A stretch of DNA of 64,000 nt from Chenggangzhangella methanolivorans (GCF_019797865.1 NZ_CP081869.1:434001-498000), one strand, 5' to 3'; positions 51,707-59,653 are shown, counted from the first letter of the stretch. Made by a program: numbers and translations. Notes: a model not told the origin generated them from the sequence alone.

Positions 51707-51922
51707 TCATCCTGATCTGGCTATTCTCCTGACGCGGCCGCGCGCGTACCCCGTCGACACTCGAGCCTCGAGCTCGGCGATCTGCTCCTCGAGCGCAGCG
51801 TTCGCGACCAAGAGACCTCGGACAGCGTCCCATGCATCGCCGTAGCAGGCCTCGACAGCCCGGTCGGTGGCGATGTCGAGCGCGGAATCCTGTGGCCCAA
51901 GAGCCTCAGCGGTTTCAGCCAT
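51707..51922 (-). CDS. Small acidic hypothetical protein of the SOS locus
   Basis: 71 residues with a GGGGG-containing ribosome site before ATG at 51922. It reads MAETAEALGPQDSALDIATD, then LLVANAALEEQIAELEARVS and TGYARGRVRR. Small proteins with this coiled-coil plus STGYARG ending recur beside SRAP genes in alphaproteobacteria, as far as I recall. It lies downstream of the LexA box and upstream of the SRAP remnant, as the first gene of that leftward unit. The function is unknown. Confidence 0.6.
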   Translation of the reverse strand: MAETAEALGPQDSALDIATDRAVEACYGDAWDAVRGLLVANAALEEQIAELEARVSTGYARGRVRRIARSG

Positions 51923-52017
51923 CTCGTAAGCCCCCTGTAACGCCGTTTCCGCCGGAGTGATCTATTTTCCGCCGATCGCCCGATCGTGCCCGAGTCGGGT
52001 TGACCCGTCCAGAAATT

Positions 52018-52032
52018 GTTCCCTATATGTTC
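52018..52032. promoter_or_regulatory. Second LexA (SOS) box
   Basis: GTTC at 52018-52021, seven bases, GTTC at 52029-52032, an exact GTTC-N7-GTTC. It lies between the leftward small-protein/SRAP unit and the rightward zinc-ribbon pseudogene and could repress both. Confidence 0.8.
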
Positions 52033-52043
52033 TCATAGCGGCT

Positions 52044-52322
52044 GTGGAAACGATCGCGGATGCACTGAGCGCCGGCTGGAGGGTCCGGGCACGGTGCGTT
52101 GGCGGCCCGGTCGACCACAAAACGTCCAGCCGCCGCTGCGACATCTTCGAGGAACTCGACCTCCGCAACCTCGCCTGAAAGCGGGGATTATCTTTTCTGG
52201 CCAGTATGTTATAGAGCCTGCTTAAATGCCCGCGCTGCGGCAACAGGAGGATCAGTCTGGTCTTCGAGCCGCCGGCACCGAACCAGGCGAACGCCGTCCG
52301 GGCACCGGTCTGGGCACGCTGA
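52044..52322 (+). pseudogene. Small zinc-ribbon protein with two in-frame stops
   Basis: GTG at 52044 gives VETIADALSAGWRVRARC and CDIFEELDLRNLA, then TGA at 52176 and TAG at 52212, and in the same frame LKCPRCGNRRISLVFEPP to TGA at 52320. The TGA replaces the tryptophan expected before K-R-G in such proteins. CPRC is half of a metal site, with earlier cysteines completing it. Two point nonsense mutations without indels indicate real decay. It is divergent from the SRAP unit, with the LexA box 11 bases upstream. Confidence 0.65.
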
Positions 52323-52336
52323 TCCGGAAATAAGGG

Positions 52337-52363
52337 ACCCTTCTTTTCGCTTCTCCCGTACCG
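52337..52363 (+). repeat. 27-bp dispersed repeat, copy 1
   Basis: ACCCTTCTTTTCGCTTCT at 52337-52354 followed by CCCGTACCG. The same block, with two differences, occurs in the same orientation at 59364-59390. Each copy is followed within ~75 bases by a strong palindrome. The two copies bracket the leftward operon at 52528-59203. Confidence 0.6.
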
Positions 52364-52384
52364 TTTCCAGGGGCCTGAAATCTT

Positions 52385-52538
52385 ACCGATCGGGAAGATT
52401 CGAGCCCTCAGAGCCGGTTTCTTCCCGATCGGTTAGCTCCTACCGCTCGGGAGGATTCGGGAGCTGGGAGGCCAGTTCCTCCCGAGCGGTAGGATATGGC
52501 GTCAGCGCCATAAACGCGGATATGGCGTCAGCGCCATA
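52385..52538. repeat. Array of four hairpins at the 3' end of the MPE operon
   Basis: Hairpin 1: ACCGATCGGGAAGA (52385-52398) with its inverse at 52420-52433. Hairpin 2: TCCTACCGCTCGGGAGGA (52438-52455), perfect 18-bp inverse at 52477-52494. Hairpins 3 and 4: TATGGCGTCAGCGCCATA at 52495-52512 and again at 52521-52538, the second covering the stop codon of the metallophosphoesterase gene. Arms 1 and 2 are related sequences. They could end the long leftward transcript, protect its 3' end, or bind a protein. Confidence 0.75.
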
Positions 52539-53622
52539 AATCCCCGATCGCCGCCTCATCCTCCGGCGGCGTCTCGCGCCCGACGACGATCGTGAAGGAC
52601 GGATCGAATTCCGGGTTCTCGAGCTGCATCCGCGCCGCCTTGCCGCGCCCGACCTGGGTGACGTAGCCGAGCGGATTCGAGACCACCCGTGTGCGGCCGA
52701 TCTCGTAGTCGACGGATCGGTGGACGTGCCCGTGGATCCAGGCGGCTGGCTGCAGGTCGAGGATCAGGCTCTCCAGATCGGATGCATAGGCGGCGTCCAG
52801 CAGGCCGGTCACCTGGCCGCCACGCAGCGACCTCGGGCTCGGCGCGTGGTGGGTGACCACAACGACATTTGCAGGCTCGGCCGCTCTCGTAATCGTTTTT
52901 GCAGGCTCGTAATCGTTTTTGCAGGACGGATTTGCGACGTCGTCGTCGCCGCTGAAGGTTCCTGCGATCGGCTGAGCGTTTTTGCGCGCGAGCGGATTTG
53001 CAGGCCGGCCTTCATCTGCGAACTTTTCTGCACGCCCGCGAACGTTTTTGCAGGCCACGAGCGTATCCGCAGGGCCACCGCCCGGCACGAGCGAATCGGC
53101 AGCCGCACGAGCGCTTCGGCAGGACCGGGTGATCGCCTCGACCGCGGCCGCGTGCTCCCGAACGGCGTCGCTAGGCAGGAACGGCCGCGAGCCGGCGCCA
53201 TGTCGAATCTTCCGGTGGTCGTTCATCCCCGACCTTCGATCCGAGGCTGCAAGCATCGCCGCCCGCTGGTCGCCGGTCAGCCGGAAGTCGGTCCAGAGCG
53301 TCGCGCCGACCACAAAAACGTCACCGATCTGAACGCTCTGCCCGCGCGCGAGCAGGCTGATCCCGGCGGATTCGAACGCGGCGACCGCCCGGTCGAGCTC
53401 CGCAGGAAAACGCTTGCCGTAATAGCAGTGGTTGCCCGGGGTGTAGACGACCGGCGCGCCGGCAATCGCGATGTTCTCGACCAGCCAGTCGAGCACCCGA
53501 GTTGAGAGCCGTTCGCTCACATCGCCGGCCACGATCACGGCGTCGCAGTCGCTCAAATCCAGCGGGACCGCGAGCCCGTCATTGGCGTCCACATGCAGGT
53601 CGGAAAACACGCGAAAGCGCAA
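52528..53622 (-). CDS. Metallophosphoesterase with internal repeat insertion
   Basis: 364 residues from TTG at 53622. Calcineurin-type motifs: FSDLHVDA (D8, H10), VAGDVSE, PGNHCYYGK, VVVTHHAPSP and HGHVHRS, so all five metal-binding blocks are present. Between GNH and THH blocks lies an extra ~85 residues encoded by degenerate ~20-bp repeats (units reading CKNDYEPAKT); two units at 52886-52925 are identical. The related protein at 54121-54930 lacks this insert. Last gene of the long leftward operon. The substrate (nucleotide, DNA or phosphoprotein) is unknown. Confidence 0.82.
   Translation of the reverse strand: MRFRVFSDLHVDANDGLAVPLDLSDCDAVIVAGDVSERLSTRVLDWLVENIAIAGAPVVYTPGNHCYYGKRFPAELDRAVAAFESAGISLLARGQSVQIGDVFVVGATLWTDFRLTGDQRAAMLAASDRRSGMNDHRKIRHGAGSRPFLPSDAVREHAAAVEAITRSCRSARAAADSLVPGGGPADTLVACKNVRGRAEKFADEGRPANPLARKNAQPIAGTFSGDDDVANPSCKNDYEPAKTITRAAEPANVVVVTHHAPSPRSLRGGQVTGLLDAAYASDLESLILDLQPAAWIHGHVHRSVDYEIGRTRVVSNPLGYVTQVGRGKAARMQLENPEFDPSFTIVVGRETPPEDEAAIGDLWR
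52886..52925. repeat. Perfect tandem 20-bp repeat inside the phosphoesterase gene
   Basis: CTCGTAATCGTTTTTGCAGG at 52886-52905 is repeated exactly at 52906-52925. Diverged units with the TTTTTGCAGG or TTTGCAGG core recur up to about 53070. They keep the reading frame open. Confidence 0.85.
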
Positions 53623-53744
53623 TTTAGTCAGCCTTATCAGTGGTTTAGGCTTGTATTTTCTTGACCTATCGAAAGGTCATGGGCAGGTCACCCGTAGATC
53701 AAGTCGCAAGCCGCAAGCTCGAAATGAGGGTGCGTCAGCGTGAC

Positions 53745-54128
53745 TCAATGCATGCCGTCCCGAGGCTTGGCCCGGTAGCCGATGAGCAGGTCCATCGTCT
53801 CGACAAGCGTGAGCTGAAGTATCTCCCGGAGCGTGGTCACGTCGTGTTCGCCGGTGACGCAACGCCGTACGAGCTCGGCTTCGGTGGGCACAGCGAGCGG
53901 CGCCCTGAGCTCTGCGGCGTACCGGCGGAGCGGGGTCGACCATCGACGGGCGCCGGGGTCAGTCCACTGCTCGATCGCGGCGGCCGCGCGTTCGACGGCG
54001 TCCGGATCTCGGCTGTCGTAGAACGGCTCCACCACGGGCTTCTGCCCGGGCGCGCGACGGCCGGCTTCGTGTCGAATGCGCTCGATGTCGTTGACGACGT
54101 CGCCGAGGTCGCGCGGGCGATCAGACAT
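53745..54128 (-). CDS. Hypothetical protein
   Basis: 127 residues, starting MSDRPRDLGDVVNDIERIRH, overlapping the end of the upstream phosphoesterase gene by 8 bases. Helical and charged, with DPDAVERAAAAIEQWTDPG. No family recognised. It separates the two phosphoesterases in the operon and is co-translated with the second. A 122-base gap follows before the next gene. Confidence 0.6.
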   Translation of the reverse strand: MSDRPRDLGDVVNDIERIRHEAGRRAPGQKPVVEPFYDSRDPDAVERAAAAIEQWTDPGARRWSTPLRRYAAELRAPLAVPTEAELVRRCVTGEHDVTTLREILQLTLVETMDLLIGYRAKPRDGMH

Positions 54129-54930
54129 CGACCACCAGGCCCCAGTCGAAGCTCGGGTTTTCGCCGGCGTAGCCCTTCGCGTTGCAGATGATGCGCGTGT
54201 CCCGCAGGCCGGAAAACATCGGCTTGATCGAGTAGTCGAGGCTGACGTGGGTGTGCCCGTGGTTCCAGAGCCGGGGCTGGCCGGCGTCGATCAGGGAACT
54301 CAAATCGCTGACGTAGCTCGGCGTGCTGGGGTGGCCACGCCATCTCTCCGCGACCGAGAGTGGGTGCGGAGCGTGGTGGGTCACGACGACTGTCGGGCCG
54401 TGCTCGATCTCGAACGCGGACCGCAGCCAGGCGACGCTGGTCTCGTGAAGCTCCAGCGCGTCGGCGGCCGAGAACCGGCGCGCGATCTTCCCCGGCTCCG
54501 GCGCCTCCATCAAGATCTGGGCGTGATCGGGCAGACGCTCCGCGACCCGCATGGAACCCTCCTGGCGCGCCCGCTCGCCGAAGGCATAGAGCTTGTAGTC
54601 GGTCCAGAGGGTCGATCCGAGGAATCGGACGCCGTCGATCACGGTCTGGCTGTCGTCGAGCAGGTGCAGGTTCGGCACGCGATCGGCGTAGGTCCGGGCG
54701 TGCCGGCGGGCCTGGGGCAGTATCTCGCCGTAGAACTCGTGATTCCCGGCGACCCACACGACCGGCATCCGGCGCGTGATCGTCAACCAGAGCCAGTTCA
54801 GCGCGAAGCCGACGCCCTCCACGATGTCGCCGGCCACGACCGCGACGTCGGCGTCCACGCGCGGAGGCTGCCAGCCGGACTGCGCCGCGATCTTGGACAG
54901 GTGCAGGTCGGAGATCACCCAGAGCCTCAT
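54121..54930 (-). CDS. Metallophosphoesterase
   Basis: 269 residues. Metal-site blocks in order: VISDLHLSK (D8, H10), VVAGDIVEG, WVAGNHEFYGE, VVVTHHAPHP and WNHGHTHVS. This is a complete calcineurin-like enzyme without extra domains. It shares the general layout of the repeat-bearing copy at 52528 and looks like a diverged paralogue. Its ATG overlaps the stop of the 101-residue gene upstream (ATGA). Co-location of two such enzymes with an AAA+ ATPase is unusual. Confidence 0.9.
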   Translation of the reverse strand: MRLWVISDLHLSKIAAQSGWQPPRVDADVAVVAGDIVEGVGFALNWLWLTITRRMPVVWVAGNHEFYGEILPQARRHARTYADRVPNLHLLDDSQTVIDGVRFLGSTLWTDYKLYAFGERARQEGSMRVAERLPDHAQILMEAPEPGKIARRFSAADALELHETSVAWLRSAFEIEHGPTVVVTHHAPHPLSVAERWRGHPSTPSYVSDLSSLIDAGQPRLWNHGHTHVSLDYSIKPMFSGLRDTRIICNAKGYAGENPSFDWGLVVDV

Positions 54931-55232
54931 TCCCCCGGCCTCCAGAATTTAGGCCACTGAGCCGAGGCCTCGGGGTCCGCGACAACGGCGGGCCATCCGC
55001 CCGCCACGACGATAAGCGACAAGGCCTGCAACAGCTGCCACGCGCCCTCGTGATCGCCTGAAAGCCGGAGCCCGTTGATTTCCACAACGACCAAGAGCAG
55101 GTCGGGCTCCCTCATGGAGAGCAGGCGCGCGGATTCCTCGCGGCCGATGAACCCACGATCCGCGTTGGCGCGGGTCAGCAGCCCGATCACGACGACGGCG
55201 TCGCGCAGGGTCTTTGGCTCGAACGCGCTCAT
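54927..55232 (-). CDS. Small hypothetical protein
   Basis: 101 residues beginning MSAFEPKTLRDAVVVIGLLT and ending PKFWRPGE. A central LLLVVVEINGLRLSGDHEG is followed by AGGWPAVVADPE. The overlap with both neighbours is 4 bases. The opening MSAF(E/D)xKTLRDA also appears as a short relic near 55699, suggesting tandem duplication. No function assigned. Confidence 0.65.
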   Translation of the reverse strand: MSAFEPKTLRDAVVVIGLLTRANADRGFIGREESARLLSMREPDLLLVVVEINGLRLSGDHEGAWQLLQALSLIVVAGGWPAVVADPEASAQWPKFWRPGE

Positions 55233-55645
55233 GATCTCGGAATCTCGGTCTCACGCCTCGCCTGCGAGCCCAACCGGACGGCGTCGAAAAACCCGATCGC
55301 GTACCCGGCGCCGACGCTGATGTGCGAGAAATTTCCGGCCGCCATTGTCCGGCCGTCGACCTCTCCGACAAGCGCCCATCCATCCAGCCGCGGGAATTGC
55401 TCAAGCATCAGTGCGACGGTTTCCGCCCAGGCGGTGCGCGCCTCCGAGCCGGCGGACCAGTAGACGAGCTCCCAGCCTCCGGCCGCGTCGATCCGGCCTC
55501 CGATTTCTCCGAGCCCAGCCAACGATAAAGCGATCGGGCTCGGCCGCGTCAGGATCGCGGTCGCGACAGGTCGGCTGATCCGGCCGGTCCGATGGGCCGT
55601 CGCGACGTCGGCGGCCAATGCGAGGATGAGCGCGTCAGAAGTCAT
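55229..55645 (-). CDS. Hypothetical protein
   Basis: 138 residues from ATG at 55645, supported by GAGGGG just upstream; the frame is open to 55699 but that stretch looks like a separate relic. It reads TSDALILALAADVATAHRTG, then GGRIDAAGGWELVYWSAGSE and GWALVGEVDGRTMAAGNFSH. The GGW motif is shared with neighbours at 54927 and 55696, which suggests a common fold. Overlaps the next gene by 4 bases. Confidence 0.65.
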   Translation of the reverse strand: MTSDALILALAADVATAHRTGRISRPVATAILTRPSPIALSLAGLGEIGGRIDAAGGWELVYWSAGSEARTAWAETVALMLEQFPRLDGWALVGEVDGRTMAAGNFSHISVGAGYAIGFFDAVRLGSQARRETEIPRS

Positions 55646-55699
55646 TCGCCCCTCGCGATCTCGGCGTCGCGCAGGGTCTTTGGCATCGAACGCGCTCAC
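55646..55699 (-). pseudogene. Relic of a duplicated small-gene start
   Basis: GTG at 55699 opens MSAFDAK and, if one A is removed, continues TLRDAEIARGE to a stop overlapping the next start. This mirrors MSAFEPKTLRDA at 55232, so it is probably a shortened copy of that gene. It could also be a tiny coupled leader. Confidence 0.4.
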
Positions 55700-56319
55700 G
55701 CCGGCCTCCCAAGCTCGTAGTCCAGCCCGCTAAGCCCGCGTGCTGTCTGGCCCTCAACGACGGCCACGATCATCACCTCATCCCCGTCGACCGAGCGCGG
55801 GTCGCCGTGGATTTTCCCGCCGACCATCGGCCAGCGGTGACCGGGCCGGCCAGGGCCGAAGAGCCTGCCGATCCACCAGCGGTCGAGTAGCGGTCGCATG
55901 GACATCCGCACGTGCATCGTGCGCCGAGCCATATCGACCTGTACCTCGATCCCATCAGGTGCAGGCTTGACCTTTTGAGCGTGTGCCGCACTCAGATCGG
56001 CGGCGAGCGCTTCCCAGGTGTTTCGGGCATGATCGGGCGCGGCGTCGAATACGGCCAGCCAGCCGCCGGCGTCGAGGAGCTCCAGCGCCAGCCGCTCCAT
56101 ACCCGCCGCTCGCACGTGTAGATCTGCGACGCCGGGCTCGCCGAGACGCTCCCGGATCTCGGCCTCATCCTCGAGACGAGAAACGATGCCGAGCAGTTCG
56201 ATGACGTCCGCGCCGCGCCCGGCGATCCCGTTGGCGCGCGCTGGTTCGAGCAGGCCGTCTCGGTGAAGGCCGCGGAGCGCGATCGCGATGGAAACGATGA
56301 GGAGGGCTTGCTCCATCAC
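55696..56319 (-). CDS. Hypothetical protein
   Basis: 207 residues starting MMEQALLIVSIAIALRGLHR. It contains ELLDAGGWLAVFDAAPDHAR (the GGW motif of the neighbours) and WWIGRLFGPGRPGHRWPMVG. No signal or membrane segment is certain; the first helix is hydrophobic. It overlaps the AAA+ ATPase stop by 4 bases and may be that protein's partner. Confidence 0.65.
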   Translation of the reverse strand: MMEQALLIVSIAIALRGLHRDGLLEPARANGIAGRGADVIELLGIVSRLEDEAEIRERLGEPGVADLHVRAAGMERLALELLDAGGWLAVFDAAPDHARNTWEALAADLSAAHAQKVKPAPDGIEVQVDMARRTMHVRMSMRPLLDRWWIGRLFGPGRPGHRWPMVGGKIHGDPRSVDGDEVMIVAVVEGQTARGLSGLDYELGRPA

Positions 56320-57894
56320 GCGCGCCGCATCGCCATGTCACGCCCGTCGACGAGCACCTCAAGGGCGCGCCGCAGTCGCCGGATCGAACCGCCGTTCCAT
56401 GCTCGTCTGAGCACCTGAAGCTCGTCCTGGGCCAGCTCGTCCAGCCATCGCCTGTCGAGGTCGCGCTCGGCCGCGATGTCGTCGAGGATGCCGCGCGCGA
56501 GATCTCCGACATGCGCCCAGGTCGGCTCTTCAACCCGGATGATCCGGAATCGATCGAGCAGCGGCCGCGGGACGTCATCGAGCTTGTTCGCCGTCGCGAT
56601 CCAGGACACGCGCGATAGGTCCACCTCGATCTCGAGCGCGAGATCGCGGTAGCGCCGGGCGGTGGACGGCTCGAGAAAGGCCAGCAAGGCGTCCACGAGC
56701 GAGCCGTTGTGGGACGCCTGCGACTTCTCGACCTCGTCCAGCACGACCAGCGGATTCGCGACGCCTGAAGACCTGATCAGGTCCAGCGGCACGCTCGGCC
56801 GCGACGTCGACCACTGCGCGCTGGTCCCCATCATGCTGGCGTCCGCGATCCCGCCGGCCGCGTAGGTCGTGACCGGCAAGCCGATGACCTCGGCGATCGA
56901 GCGTGCGAGCGACGTCTTCCCGGCGCCTGCAGGGCCGACCAAGAGCGTCGGCCTGATCCAGGCGAGCTCGGACGCCGTCAGGTCGCGCAGGATCACGTCG
57001 ATCGCGGCCGCGGCATGCGGCGCGCGGCGAACCAGGGCGCGGCGGTGGGCAGCCACATCCCCGCGGCGGACCAGCGGCAAGCGCCGGCCGGCGATCGCCG
57101 CGAAGGGCCGCCACAGACGATCGCCCGCGCCCGCCGGCTGCTTCGGGACGACCTGCAGGCCGGTCACGCGACTCTCGCGCAGGCGAGCCAACCCGCCCGG
57201 CGCGCGCACGATCTCGCCGCGGTCCTCCATGACCTCGTCGAGCAGGTCCGTCATCTCTCCGGGTTCGGGCCGGTTGCGGAGGATGCCCTCTTCGATGTCG
57301 CCCTCCGCCCGGCGCTCGGCGGAGATCCTCGACCATGCCGAGCGGAGGATGTTCTCGCGGCGGTATGGAGGTGGGGACTTCGGACGCCCGCCCTGGACGA
57401 AACGGCAGCAGGCCGGCCGCCATCGCGAGCAGGTGGTGTTGGTGGTGCTTACCGGTCAAAAGCATGATCGCGCCGATCAGCCGGGCGCGCGGCTCCAGGG
57501 CTCCGAAACCGGCCACGCAATAAAGGTCGCAACGAACCCGGCCCTCGTAGCGGATCTTCTCCTCGGCGGCGGCCGCCAGCGCCCCGACGCGCTCAAGCTC
57601 CCGTCCGGCCTCAGCGACGTTGGTCAGGCTGACCTCGCCCAGGAGTGCATGAAGGGCGCTCCCGAGATCGGCGCGGCCGCGCTCAGGCCGGCAGACGACC
57701 AGCGCGTTCAGCGTTGTGTGCGCCCACGAGCGGACGTCCTTCTCGAAGTCACCACTTCGGAACGGATGGCCGACGAGCAGGTCCGCAAGCGTCGGCAGGT
57801 CGCCGCACATGATCTCGGCGCTACGCGCGGCACGTTGGCGCGCGACCGAGACATCCTCGGCGCGAGGGGTAAAAGGCGGATTCTGGGAGGGCAA
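56316..57894 (-). pseudogene. AAA+ ATPase (Lon/MoxR-like core), one frameshift
   Basis: About 526 residues. The N-terminal helical part (from MPSQNPPFTPRAEDVSVARQ) runs to SIPPRE, where one missing base near 57360 shifts into NILRSAWSRISAERRAEGD and the ATPase. Walker A GPAGAGKTSLARS, Walker B NPLVVLDEVEK, sensor 1 VSWIATANKL and an arginine finger in LLDRFRII are all visible. No protease domain follows, so it is a motor rather than Lon itself. It sits centrally in the leftward operon and overlaps the 207-residue gene. Confidence 0.82.
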
Positions 57895-57997
57895 AGCTGG
57901 TCTCGCTCGAACCGTCCAGCGCGGACCATTCCAGCGGTGGACTCGACCACCTTAGGTGATCGACGGTAGCGATTTCAAGCTGAAGTTGCTTGGCTGG

Positions 57998-58378
57998 TTA
58001 CCGGATCGTTCGTCCGAGGACCTCGACGTGCGCCTCGGCGAGATAGCTTGCGATCGCCTCGTCATGGACGCCGGCGTCGCGCATGCGCTGGACGAGCGCC
58101 CGAAGGACCGCGTCCGGGTAGGGGTTCACGATCGTGAAGATCTTCTCTTGCTGATCCTCGAGCCAGGCCTTCACCTCGGCCGGCATCGGCATTTCCTGCT
58201 TGTTCCAGCGCTGGCCGGTCCTCGTGTCGACGCCGAAGACGCGCGCGAGCCGGCCGCCAGCGCCTTCCGGAAAGACGATGTGCATGAGGACTTCGTGCTC
58301 GGTCAGCGCCAATAAAGAATCCCCCGCGCCGTGGTCAGCGCGAGGGTGAGCATACCCGTCGTGGTGCTGTGTCGTCAC
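57998..58378 (-). CDS. Hypothetical protein
   Basis: 126 residues from GTG at 58378, overlapping the previous gene by 4 bases. It reads ALTEHEVLMHIVFPEGAGGR, then VDTRTGQRWNKQEMPMPAEV (a helix-turn-helix-like strip) and EEKIFTIVNPYPD-like text. Unknown family; a DNA-binding role is only a guess. A ~100-base gap precedes the AAA+ gene. Confidence 0.6.
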   Translation of the reverse strand: MTTQHHDGYAHPRADHGAGDSLLALTEHEVLMHIVFPEGAGGRLARVFGVDTRTGQRWNKQEMPMPAEVKAWLEDQQEKIFTIVNPYPDAVLRALVQRMRDAGVHDEAIASYLAEAHVEVLGRTIR

Positions 58379-58608
58379 GCCGAGAGCGCTTCGATCGCCT
58401 CGGCCGCCGCCTTTCGGTTGGCGAGCACCTGAGCCGCGACCGCGTCGGTGTCCACCGTCATCGGATCCGCGGCCTCGACCTCGTCGCCGATCCGGCGATT
58501 GCGGGCGAGCAGGTCATTGAGGAGGGCGTTGGCTTCCGGCTTGCGGCCGAGCGGGGCCGCGAGAACGGCGGCGAAGAGGCGGCGGGAGACGGCGTCGGGC
58601 TTGGTCAC
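58375..58608 (-). CDS. Small helical hypothetical protein
   Basis: 77 residues from GTG at 58608. It reads MTKPDAVSRRLFAAVLAAPL then LARNRRIGDEVEAADPM. Both ends overlap neighbours by 4 bases (GTGA type). All-helical, no motif known. Confidence 0.6.
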   Translation of the reverse strand: MTKPDAVSRRLFAAVLAAPLGRKPEANALLNDLLARNRRIGDEVEAADPMTVDTDAVAAQVLANRKAAAEAIEALSA

Positions 58609-58754
58609 TGGTCGATCCTCACGAGGATGAAGGGCATGGGGCTGAAGCAGGCGTTTCCGAAGAGCTCGGCCTCGGCTGCGGTGGGGAAGAACTCACGGAC
58701 GAGCTCGACGTCTCCGTCGATGTCCAGGGCGACGGCCCAGGGGCGGCCGGTCAC
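58605..58754 (-). CDS. Very small coupled protein (49 residues)
   Basis: GTG at 58754 overlaps the upstream stop, and its TGA at 58607-58605 overlaps the downstream GTG. It reads TGRPWAVALDIDGDVELVRE and FGNACFSPMPFILVRIDQ. The exact GTGA overlaps on both sides support a real gene despite its size. It resembles a single-domain beta-alpha-beta protein. Function unknown. Confidence 0.6.
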   Translation of the reverse strand: MTGRPWAVALDIDGDVELVREFFPTAAEAELFGNACFSPMPFILVRIDQ

Positions 58755-59203
58755 CAGCCGATCTCTGTGTCGAGATCGACCCGAGGAATCGGATACGGGA
58801 ACGGTGGAATGACGCTCCTATCGGACGAAACGCACAGCCAGCGCGCCGCGAGATCCTGGGCCTCCTCGAGCGCTTCCTCTCCTGTGACGTCGGAGATATC
58901 GAGCGTGAGGCCGTCGTCTGAGAGGCGAGCCTCTACCCACTGATCCTCGAACGCACGCTTGGCGGCATCTATGGCTGCAACCATCCCGCCGACCTGCGCC
59001 AGCATTTCGACTGTCGCCTCCGGGTCTTCGTCGTCGGGGTTGTCGATCGCGCCGGTGAACTGCACCAGCGTGCGGGTCCAGCCGAGTGGATGGAAGTCGC
59101 CGCGGATAGGGTCGTAACCCTCGCCCAGCACGGCGACGAGCACGCGTTCAGCGAGCTCAGCGCGGAGCTGTCGGTCTTTGTCCGTGATGATGATGGTGTT
59201 CAT
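58751..59203 (-). CDS. Hypothetical acidic protein, first gene of the operon
   Basis: 150 residues, ATG at 59203 after a strong GGAGG site. It reads MNTIIITDKDRQLRAELAER, then DFHPLGWTRTLVQFTGAIDN and TLDISDVTGEEALEEAQDLA. Acidic, soluble, no family recognised. It opens the run of overlapping leftward genes extending to 52528; the promoter must lie in 59204-59653. Confidence 0.65.
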   Translation of the reverse strand: MNTIIITDKDRQLRAELAERVLVAVLGEGYDPIRGDFHPLGWTRTLVQFTGAIDNPDDEDPEATVEMLAQVGGMVAAIDAAKRAFEDQWVEARLSDDGLTLDISDVTGEEALEEAQDLAARWLCVSSDRSVIPPFPYPIPRVDLDTEIGW

Positions 59204-59363
59204 TCTCTAGGCCTCCTGCCGTCGCGCCTCGGTCATCCGAGCGGGACAAGGCCATGATATGCATGCGCCCTCGAAAGCCGCAATAGGGCTGCGGTACGAT
59301 CTCGCCGACCGATTCGAAGTTCCCGGCCGGGGGGTCGGCGGACCGCTGTTTTGGAAAAGAAGC

Positions 59364-59390
59364 ACCCTTCTTTTCGCTTCTCTTGTACCG
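59364..59390 (+). repeat. 27-bp dispersed repeat, copy 2
   Basis: ACCCTTCTTTTCGCTTCT then CTTGTACCG, matching 52337-52363 apart from CC/TT. Here the first half also forms a palindrome with GAAAAGAA upstream. Confidence 0.6.
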
Positions 59391-59432
59391 ATAGTTTTGG
59401 CCTGCGGAGCCTGCTGGAACGCCCGATTTATG

Positions 59433-59461
59433 ATGTCCGATAACTCAGGGTTATCGGACAT
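59433..59461. promoter_or_regulatory. 12-bp perfect palindrome, likely operator
   Basis: ATGTCCGATAAC (59433-59444), loop TCAGG, GTTATCGGACAT (59450-59461). There is no T run on either side, which favours a protein-binding site over a terminator. It lies 230 bases upstream of the operon start at 59203. Confidence 0.55.
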
Positions 59462-59653
59462 GACGCCTTCTTGGGCGCAATGTTGACAATGCCTCTTCTT
59501 GAGTCAGGCCGCAGATAACCGTTGTGGCGGGTCGGGGCTTCCGGCAGAATCCAATTTTCAGCCTAGATATCCGCCTGGAATGGGGCAGAGCCCTTAGTGC
59601 CCGCCACGCCTCTCCTAGAAGCGCACCAGGCGGGCCGTTCGAACTGGACTGTG

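Larger units (their letters stand above)
59204..59653. other. Control region of the leftward operon
   Basis: No gene supported. It holds the second copy of the 27-bp repeat (59364-59390), a short palindrome GAAAAGAA/TTCTTTTC around it (59354-59375), and the 12-bp palindrome at 59433-59461. These are likely operators or promoter elements for the operon starting at 59203. Confidence 0.5.

Noticed and set aside
52866..53110. CRISPR-like array
   Set aside because: Repeats are tandem ~20-mers without unique spacers and lie inside a coding frame.
54076..54960. 294-residue forward open frame
   Set aside because: Antisense to the complete metallophosphoesterase at 54121-54930.
56316..57894. Full Lon protease
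   Set aside because: Only the AAA+ core is present; no Ser-Lys protease domain follows.
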